The translations under genes were made by a program, and so were the position numbers. Positions 59,701-64,000 of a stretch of DNA of 64,000 bases are shown here, piece by piece. The first letter of the stretch is position 1. Every line of letters starts with the position of its first letter. The notes below the pieces were generated by a model. It had not been told where the DNA came from. It saw only the letters and a program-made list of their open reading frames with translations, and did no database searches. Source of the DNA: Bacteroidales bacterium (lineage in GTDB: Bacteria > Bacteroidota > Bacteroidia > Bacteroidales > UBA932); contig JAQUBZ010000012.1 of the NCBI GenBank assembly GCA_028686425.1, forward strand, positions 1-64,000, in the 5' to 3' direction.

Positions 59701-61569
59701 TCGTAAAGGTATATCCGAAACCGGAACCGATATTTGTGTTTCGTGTGTCTCCCCCTGAGGATCTGTAACTTTGACCATTACATTGTATGAGGCCGAAACA
59801 ATCTCCCCATCATTTGCTTTTTCGTCCTCTATAGCGGGACGTTGAGCCACAAAATTCAGTTCAAAACGACCGTCATTGTCAGATAGGACTTTACCCGAAA
59901 ATACCTTCTCTCTGCCAAAATAATATATATGGCGGAAGTCATTGTAGAAAGGAGATCTATATACCTCATATTCAACCACCGCATTTGCAACGGAGAAACC
60001 TGCATAGTTGTCAATCTTCCCCTCCTGCTTTATCACATCATTGAACCCATACACTTCTGAAGAGCTGATAAGCCTGACTGAAAATGTGGGACGTTTGTAC
60101 TCTTCTACACTGATGGCACATGAATTATAATTTTTATCCTGTATGATGTATCTTCCGTTTTTACTCCCTTCAGGGATAAAGAAATACCCGCTCGCAGAGC
60201 CCATGTCATTGGTCACCAACTTGACTGAAGATATTGTGTCACCTGATGACTGATGTCTGAAAGTAAGCTCTACAGGGGCATTGGCAAGTACTTTTCCTTT
60301 TTCTCCATTAGATTTGTAACATATAATTTTAAAAAAGATGGTATCAGTCGGTTTGTATAAAGTCCTGTCGGTAAAAATTACCATATCGGCATATTCGGCA
60401 GAAACATCTTCGTACACAGTGTTGAATCTCTGCAATCCAACCAGCGGAGAATAGATATTATTTCCGTCTTCCACTCTGATACTGTATTGATAAACATCCT
60501 TTATATCCACTTCCGGTAACTGCAGCCGTGTAAATCCGTCTGCTTTATATGTTTTAGTCGATTTGGGCTTCAATTTCAGCACTCCTTTCAAATTTTCCCC
60601 GTCAGAGTGCCTGAAGAGAGAGACAGAAGGATTGGAGTACGGTTCTCCCGTAAGCAGGTTGGCGGCATAAAATTCGGCACCATCACCGCGAAACCGAAGT
60701 CCTGCTGCAACAGAACACACATTCAAATCTTTTAACACCTTTACGTTTCCTGCATCAAAATAGAGAATGTATATCCCCTCTCTGGTCAGATCCGTCTTAA
60801 TTTCCTTTGATTCATAGATATTATATTCATTTTTAAAGTCTGAAAACGACAAGGAAGCCACTTTCTCACTATGCTTCTGTACCGCCTTGACGGCCTGTTC
60901 GGAATAGCCTGAAAGAAGATAATTGTCTTCAAGTCGGTAAATATCCACTTTAACTTCGGCAATATTCTTTCCGCTGATTTTCCATACAATATCTTTGGTT
61001 GGAAGTATCTGCCCGTCAACACCCGACACATTCATCGCCTGACTGTCCATCTGGTTGACCAGCTCCTTAAGATATGGAACATATCTCGATTCATTATGGT
61101 ATTTCGCTATTGCCTCTTGACAATATTGCTTCAGCTCCAGATACTCTTTAGCGCTCTTTGTGTCGGAACGATCTATCTCCTGCCTCTTCCTTCGGGCATT
61201 TTCATATATAAGCATCGCCACTTTGGGATTACCCTGATACTTCTCGATATTCGCTTCGAGACTGCTGTACATTTCATTTCTGAGGGAATCGAACACCGGA
61301 TAATATTTGCCGGCCTCTTTCCAATTGTACTCTCTCAGTCTGTCGTATATTGCCTCAGAAGCATATAGCTGTTCCAACTGATTTCCGGTTTTTTGAGCTG
61401 CCGACTCTATCTGTTTCAGATATGTGACAGCCGTTTGCGGCTTACCGTCTTTCTCCGCTTTGGCAACTTTCTCCCAAAGCCCCGAATATTGATTATCATT
61501 CATAGTTTGAGCATTAATTGTAACGACCAATGAAAAAACAAAAGTCAAGAGTAATGTTAATCGCTTCAT
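56704..61569 (-). CDS. Bacterial alpha-2-macroglobulin-like protein without thioester
   Basis: 1621 residues. A Sec signal peptide (1-20, ending NAQ) without lipobox. N-terminal helical part, then MG domains, including the YADMVIFTDRTLYKPTDTIFFKI segment (about 390-412) and a bait-like region. The A2M domain (FPHIRISEDGKAEIKYKTNDLLSTYKVLVMAH-type segment, positions about 985-1015) and an alpha/alpha toroid (thioester-like) domain follow. Where thioester-containing A2Ms have C-x-E-Q, this protein reads KPESDNAIAW, so no covalent trap is expected. Class: large periplasmic or secreted A2M of Bacteroidetes, probably protease-inhibiting or envelope-protecting. It is divergent from a serpin gene. 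Confidence 0.85.
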   Translation of the reverse strand: MKRLTLLLTFVFSLVVTINAQTMNDNQYSGLWEKVAKAEKDGKPQTAVTYLKQIESAAQKTGNQLEQLYASEAIYDRLREYNWKEAGKYYPVFDSLRNEMYSSLEANIEKYQGNPKVAMLIYENARRKRQEIDRSDTKSAKEYLELKQYCQEAIAKYHNESRYVPYLKELVNQMDSQAMNVSGVDGQILPTKDIVWKISGKNIAEVKVDIYRLEDNYLLSGYSEQAVKAVQKHSEKVASLSFSDFKNEYNIYESKEIKTDLTREGIYILYFDAGNVKVLKDLNVCSVAAGLRFRGDGAEFYAANLLTGEPYSNPSVSLFRHSDGENLKGVLKLKPKSTKTYKADGFTRLQLPEVDIKDVYQYSIRVEDGNNIYSPLVGLQRFNTVYEDVSAEYADMVIFTDRTLYKPTDTIFFKIICYKSNGEKGKVLANAPVELTFRHQSSGDTISSVKLVTNDMGSASGYFFIPEGSKNGRYIIQDKNYNSCAISVEEYKRPTFSVRLISSSEVYGFNDVIKQEGKIDNYAGFSVANAVVEYEVYRSPFYNDFRHIYYFGREKVFSGKVLSDNDGRFELNFVAQRPAIEDEKANDGEIVSASYNVMVKVTDPQGETHETQISVPVSDIPLRSSVDFKQSTQWHKSTLLTEKDTLREFTINVTSLYGAPYSVDGKYIVRKDSTVIDTGSFHSNTAVKYDFAQLPSGCYKISSEFEYRGKKIESVEEIILFSTEDKKVPVEAKWFYYPVKTVNGIEFMLGTSEDDLYLEMELFDNDKCHYRKALHLQNEMIRISLPYKDEYRSSIQLSLFGFRGGEAIDRQYQFTRPNDTKIALAIESFKDKTTPNTEETFIIKAPASEAMVSIYDITSDRMGCNSFHFSPLMDVIYTNCPNVITTLRPIRRYLIRGLGTKSMSAGLAVTQNSSTSDMAVEEEMVQYDSAPVLSEMAVAGKVETMDAMAEDAVQEPFIPRSDFSELIAFYPHIRISEDGKAEIKYKTNDLLSTYKVLVMAHTRDLKSGMEIKSFVVQKELMVVPNIPLFVREGDKIILKSKVVNLSNVEKKGTAHIELYDDATKEILKVKGTDDVRLDLLAGSQGEVAWSIDVPTTTSKGATISKLGVKIVFRAGNTSDGEQHLITIIPSQITITEAASFVMGGRHGHKYYEKQLRNRIGAKNPTIEYAEYSTLSAVKESLPMAVKPESDNAIAWITALYINQMREKILSISKGETIDNSKSEAFRSEAVAKLKTLQREDGGFTWFNGMKSSDMITLFFLEKMNQLKSVGAITFNEQEQKLIEGAVAYTDARISEIHNYDRKPAYFSMIQYFAVRSEYLEIPLSKDADKAFRSYLDNTADKWQKLPILLKGQLCSTLLRCGDTQYWQKSFKERISFLAASLSDYAVENNTAGCYFPNAVMPYRGLMNSEIYAHSQLIDLFSHLGNKKMVEGIATWLLLQKHNQAWENTVATTDAVHALISSNAKDLKLGAVYYTYTTKMEQVVPSSNEISIEREFTRASDGQIIKDGDLLSVGDEIIAKYKIENSENRSFVEMQAMRPACFYPENERSGYSWGGYYREVKSSQTNYYYELLPEGKTVIEERFYVTQVGRFSSALVQIESLYAKEYRGHTGSATITTKGVSE

Positions 61570-61596
61570 AATAAAAAATTAATGATTAAGGGACAA

Positions 61597-61679
61597 CCAA
61601 AAATATGCCACAAATAAAGTACTGTTTTATGTGCAGTATTTTGATTATATTGCGTTTTAAAGATAATGAATTAAATTTG
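61597..61679. promoter_or_regulatory. Divergent promoters between the A2M and serpin genes
   Basis: For serpin: TTG (61650-61652), 19 bases, TAAATTTG (61672-61679). The ATG at 61686 follows within 7 bases of the -7 element, so the mRNA is nearly leaderless. For A2M on the minus strand: TATTTTTG (61597-61604) with no clear -33. The whole intergenic region is 116 bases. Confidence 0.55.
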
Positions 61680-61685
61680 ATTATC

Positions 61686-62903
61686 ATGCTGAAAAGAACA
61701 TTTCTCTTGCTATCTCTCTCTATAATGTTATTGCCGTCATGCGACAAAGCCACACCCAATGACATAACTGAGCGAGAAGATATAATCCTCACAAAGACGG
61801 AGACTGCCATTACTGCTGACATTAACTCATTTGCTTTTGACTTATACAAAGGATTGGGTAAAGTTGAACAAAAAGAGTTTTTTATCTCTCCGCTGAGTGC
61901 ATCACTCGCCCTCTCAATGACTTCCAATGGAGCTGCCGGAACGACACAGTCCCAAATGAGGGAAGTTCTCGGATTTTCAGAGTACTCTCAAGAAGAGATG
62001 AATCAGTTTTACAAAAAAATCACCGATGCTCTGCTGAAAGTTGATCCATCGACAACTATAGCCATTGCCAACTCCATCTGGGCCGACAATTCTCTCAAAC
62101 TGAATACCGATTTTGTATCTATGTCAAGCCGGTACTACAACGCTTTGGTCAAAAATGTGGATTTCGGCAACAGCAACGCGGTTGTACAAATCAACAAATG
62201 GTGTGCGGACAATACCGGAAATAAAATCACCAAGGTGATTGATCAAATTGATCACAGAGCGAAGGCTTTTTTGCTGAATGCGCTATATTTTAAGGGAATA
62301 TGGAAAGCCAAATTTGACAAGAACATGACAGAAGAGGCCTCATTTACCACCTTTACGGGCGAAAAGAAGAATCTCCCCCTTATGAATCGGCAAGGCTCTT
62401 TCGGTTACACTGAAAACAAGACATTTCAAGTGGCGGAACTGCCTTACGGGAATGAAGCTTTCAGCCTTGTAATCCTTCTTCCAAAAGAAAATGTGCCATA
62501 TAGCGAAGCTGTTTCCTCCCTGTCTTCAGAGAGTTGGAATAGAATAAACGAATCCATTTATTTCGACAACCTGGATATTTTTATTCCGCGAATAGATCTG
62601 GAATACGAAATCAAGTTGAACGATATCCTGAAATCTCTCGGTATGACAGATGCTTTTGATCCGAATATGGCCGATTTTATGAATATGTCCGATACACCGC
62701 TTTTTATAGATTTTGTCAAACAGAATACTTTCCTGAAGCTCAATGAAGAGGGAACAGAAGCTGCTGCCGTCACGGTTGTGGGGATGAAAGACAATGCTGT
62801 AGGGCCGGTCGAATATATTTCGTTCAGGGCAGACAGGCCGTTCATCTACATGATTAAGGAAAAAAGCACCGGAATAATCTTGTTTATGGGACAAAAAGGT
62901 TAA
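61686..62903 (+). CDS. Serpin-type serine protease inhibitor, lipoprotein
   Basis: 405 residues from ATG 61686. The lipobox is LLPSC (about Cys19). The serpin fold has FFISPLSASLALSMTSNGAAG, NSIWADNSLKLN, NKWCADNTGNKITKVI, FLLNALYFKGIWKAKF and the closing DRPFIYMIKEKSTGIILFMG. The hinge before the reactive-centre loop is EEGTEAAAVT, with small residues at P12-P9, the pattern of inhibitory serpins. The loop (VGMKDNAVG) leaves P1 uncertain (Lys or Asn). It would be surface-anchored, with the loop exposed, and act on external or periplasmic serine or cysteine proteases. Confidence 0.9.
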   Translation: MLKRTFLLLSLSIMLLPSCDKATPNDITEREDIILTKTETAITADINSFAFDLYKGLGKVEQKEFFISPLSASLALSMTSNGAAGTTQSQMREVLGFSEYSQEEMNQFYKKITDALLKVDPSTTIAIANSIWADNSLKLNTDFVSMSSRYYNALVKNVDFGNSNAVVQINKWCADNTGNKITKVIDQIDHRAKAFLLNALYFKGIWKAKFDKNMTEEASFTTFTGEKKNLPLMNRQGSFGYTENKTFQVAELPYGNEAFSLVILLPKENVPYSEAVSSLSSESWNRINESIYFDNLDIFIPRIDLEYEIKLNDILKSLGMTDAFDPNMADFMNMSDTPLFIDFVKQNTFLKLNEEGTEAAAVTVVGMKDNAVGPVEYISFRADRPFIYMIKEKSTGIILFMGQKG

Positions 62904-62921
62904 AAATTAGACCTTTTTATC

Positions 62922-62929
62922 TATCTTTG
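62922..62929 (+). promoter_or_regulatory. Likely -7 element of tgt
   Basis: TATCTTTG at 62922-62929 fits TAnnTTTG. It lies 19 bases after the serpin stop and 17 before the tgt ATG. I see no convincing TTG at the -33 position. It may let tgt be transcribed independently of serpin. Confidence 0.45.
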
Positions 62930-62946
62930 GGGGTTAAAGATTATTC

Positions 62947-64000
62947 ATGACTTTCAAGATAACAGAACAAGACAAGAGCGGTACGGTGGCAAGATGCGGT
63001 TTGATTCAGACAGATCACGGCTCCATTCGGACACCCATATTCATGCCTGTCGGGACAATAGGGTCCGTCAAGGGAATTTACCATAGGGATTTGTCCTCAG
63101 ACATCAAGGCTCAGATAATACTCGGAAATACTTATCATCTCTATTTGCGCCCCGGGCTTGATATTTTGCGTCAGGCCGGAGGACTGCACAAGTTTGCATC
63201 ATGGGACAAACCCATACTGACCGACAGCGGTGGTTATCAGGTATTTTCTCTTGCCCACAACAGAAAGCTGACACCAGAAGGATGCACGTTCCGCTCACAT
63301 ATTGACGGCTCGAAGCATATTTTTACCCCTGAAAACAACATAGAAACACAGCGTATAATAGGTGCCGATATAATCATGGCTCTCGATGAATGCTGCCCCG
63401 GGGATGCCGAGCGCAAATATGCCGAACAATCGCTTAAACTCACTCAGGCATGGCTCGAAAGATGTGTCAGACATTTTGACGAAACCGAACCCCTATATGG
63501 TTACAACCAGACATTCTTCCCTATTGTACAGGGGTGTGTCTATCCTGATTTAAGAATTGCCGCTGCCGAACACGCCGCATCACTCAATCGCGAAGGTTAT
63601 GCAATCGGAGGCCTCTCCGTGGGAGAACCTACTGAACAGATGTACGAAATGATTGAGGTTGTACATCCGGTATTGCCGCTTGACAAACCGAGATACCTTA
63701 TGGGGGTAGGCACACCGGCCAATATACTTGAGGGGATAGCAAGGGGAATAGATATGTTTGATTGTGTAATGCCTACACGCAATGGACGAAACGGCATGCT
63801 CTTCACATGGGAAGGGATGATAAATATCAAAAACAAAAAATGGGCTGATGATTTCTCTCCAATTGACCCGAATGGAACATCTTTTGTTGATAGCACTTAC
63901 ACTAAAGCATATTTGAGACATTTATTTATTGCAGGAGAGATGTTGGCCGCGCAAATAGCAAGTGAGCATAATCTCGCTTTCTATCTCGAACTTGTAAATA
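62947..64000 (+). CDS. tgt: Queuine tRNA-ribosyltransferase, cut by the window edge
   Basis: About 351 codons are visible from ATG 62947, with the frame still open at the edge; the usual length is about 375. Exchanges guanine-34 of GUN-anticodon tRNAs for preQ1 (bacterial Tgt). Motifs: RTPIFMPVGTIGSVKGI, ILGNTYHLYLRPG, the nucleophile/acid region LTDSGGYQVFSL (Asp), FFPIVQGCVYPDLR (Q-G-G/C region), YAIGGLSVGEP, GVGTPANILEGIARGIDMFDCVMPTRNGRNG (catalytic Asp in FDCVMPTR). The zinc-site Cys cluster would lie at or beyond the edge. queG, the final enzyme of the pathway, is at 54953. Confidence 0.95.
   Translation, partial: MTFKITEQDKSGTVARCGLIQTDHGSIRTPIFMPVGTIGSVKGIYHRDLSSDIKAQIILGNTYHLYLRPGLDILRQAGGLHKFASWDKPILTDSGGYQVFSLAHNRKLTPEGCTFRSHIDGSKHIFTPENNIETQRIIGADIIMALDECCPGDAERKYAEQSLKLTQAWLERCVRHFDETEPLYGYNQTFFPIVQGCVYPDLRIAAAEHAASLNREGYAIGGLSVGEPTEQMYEMIEVVHPVLPLDKPRYLMGVGTPANILEGIARGIDMFDCVMPTRNGRNGMLFTWEGMINIKNKKWADDFSPIDPNGTSFVDSTYTKAYLRHLFIAGEMLAAQIASEHNLAFYLELVN

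Noticed and set aside
1-64000. CRISPR arrays, rRNA and tRNA genes
   Set aside because: No regularly spaced short repeats and no rRNA or cloverleaf-like sequence were noticed; intergenic spaces are mostly too short. No systematic computation was possible.
1-64000. Insertion sequences or integrases that could explain the mobile patch
   Set aside because: No transposase, tyrosine or serine recombinase motif is present in any plausible frame; mobility is inferred only from repeats and debris.

Overview
The window looks like a chromosome segment from an uncultured or gut-type member of the Bacteroidales. The signs are many lipoproteins with short Cys lipoboxes, promoters with the Bacteroidetes -7 element TAnnTTTG, families largely restricted to the phylum (NVEALA peptides, DUF4221, BF3164-like and other 6-bladed propeller lipoproteins, GSCFA, DUF5117-type metalloprotease), and a complete rnfBCDGEA operon. 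I saw no rRNA, tRNA or CRISPR array. I cannot name the genus.

Accessory half (1-28.2 kb). A membrane-anchored TPR/HTH regulator and a propeller lipoprotein come first, then a three-gene HipBST-type toxin-antitoxin module. Two related 'NVEALA' loci follow. Locus A (about 4.8-9.0 kb) encodes a small Cys-rich NVEALA peptide, a DUF4221 lipoprotein, a thioredoxin-fold lipoprotein and two propeller lipoproteins. Locus B (about 13.2-17.6 kb) encodes a second Cys-rich peptide, a BF3164-like lipoprotein, another thioredoxin-fold lipoprotein, a dedicated type I signal peptidase and an O-antigen-ligase-like membrane protein with TPRs. Both peptides are driven by a conserved ~135-bp promoter block with a dyad inside the spacer. 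Locus A ends in a scar made of successive fragments of locus B and of the downstream tolC, so the two loci derive from one duplicated segment. Between them lies a mobile or defence patch: a decayed Mrr-like endonuclease, a DUF4143 ATPase, a GNAT and a Fic protein with a degenerate active site, punctuated by three copies of a ~40-bp direct repeat. A TolC/adaptor/RND/RND efflux operon comes next, then a DUF1016 nuclease pseudogene with two amber stops.

Housekeeping half (28.2-64 kb). glyA (-) diverges from a TrmH-type methyltransferase. The latter runs into a tight PqqD / ABC exporter / HprK-like kinase / S26-like protease / zinc metalloprotease run, which resembles the maturation and export part of a RiPP cluster but has no visible precursor. 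A convergent terminator separates this from a long minus-strand run (48.2 to 36.1 kb): two M23 peptidases, MerR, Nif3-like, zinc-ribbon coiled coil, dnaB, DUF3108, RseC, rnfBCDGEA and a TPR protein. Then alaS, an in-frame LptF/G-Fmt fusion, thiamine pyrophosphokinase, a threonine-dehydrogenase-like SDR, queG and GSCFA. The window ends with a divergent alpha-2-macroglobulin/serpin pair and a tgt cut by the window edge.

The best candidates for undescribed biology are the two NVEALA peptide loci (peptide, dedicated signal peptidase, thiol-redox lipoprotein, O-antigen-ligase-like protein, propeller lipoproteins, shared promoter) and the orphan PqqD/HprK/ABC/S26/metalloprotease operon. The LptF/G-Fmt fusion is a further oddity.
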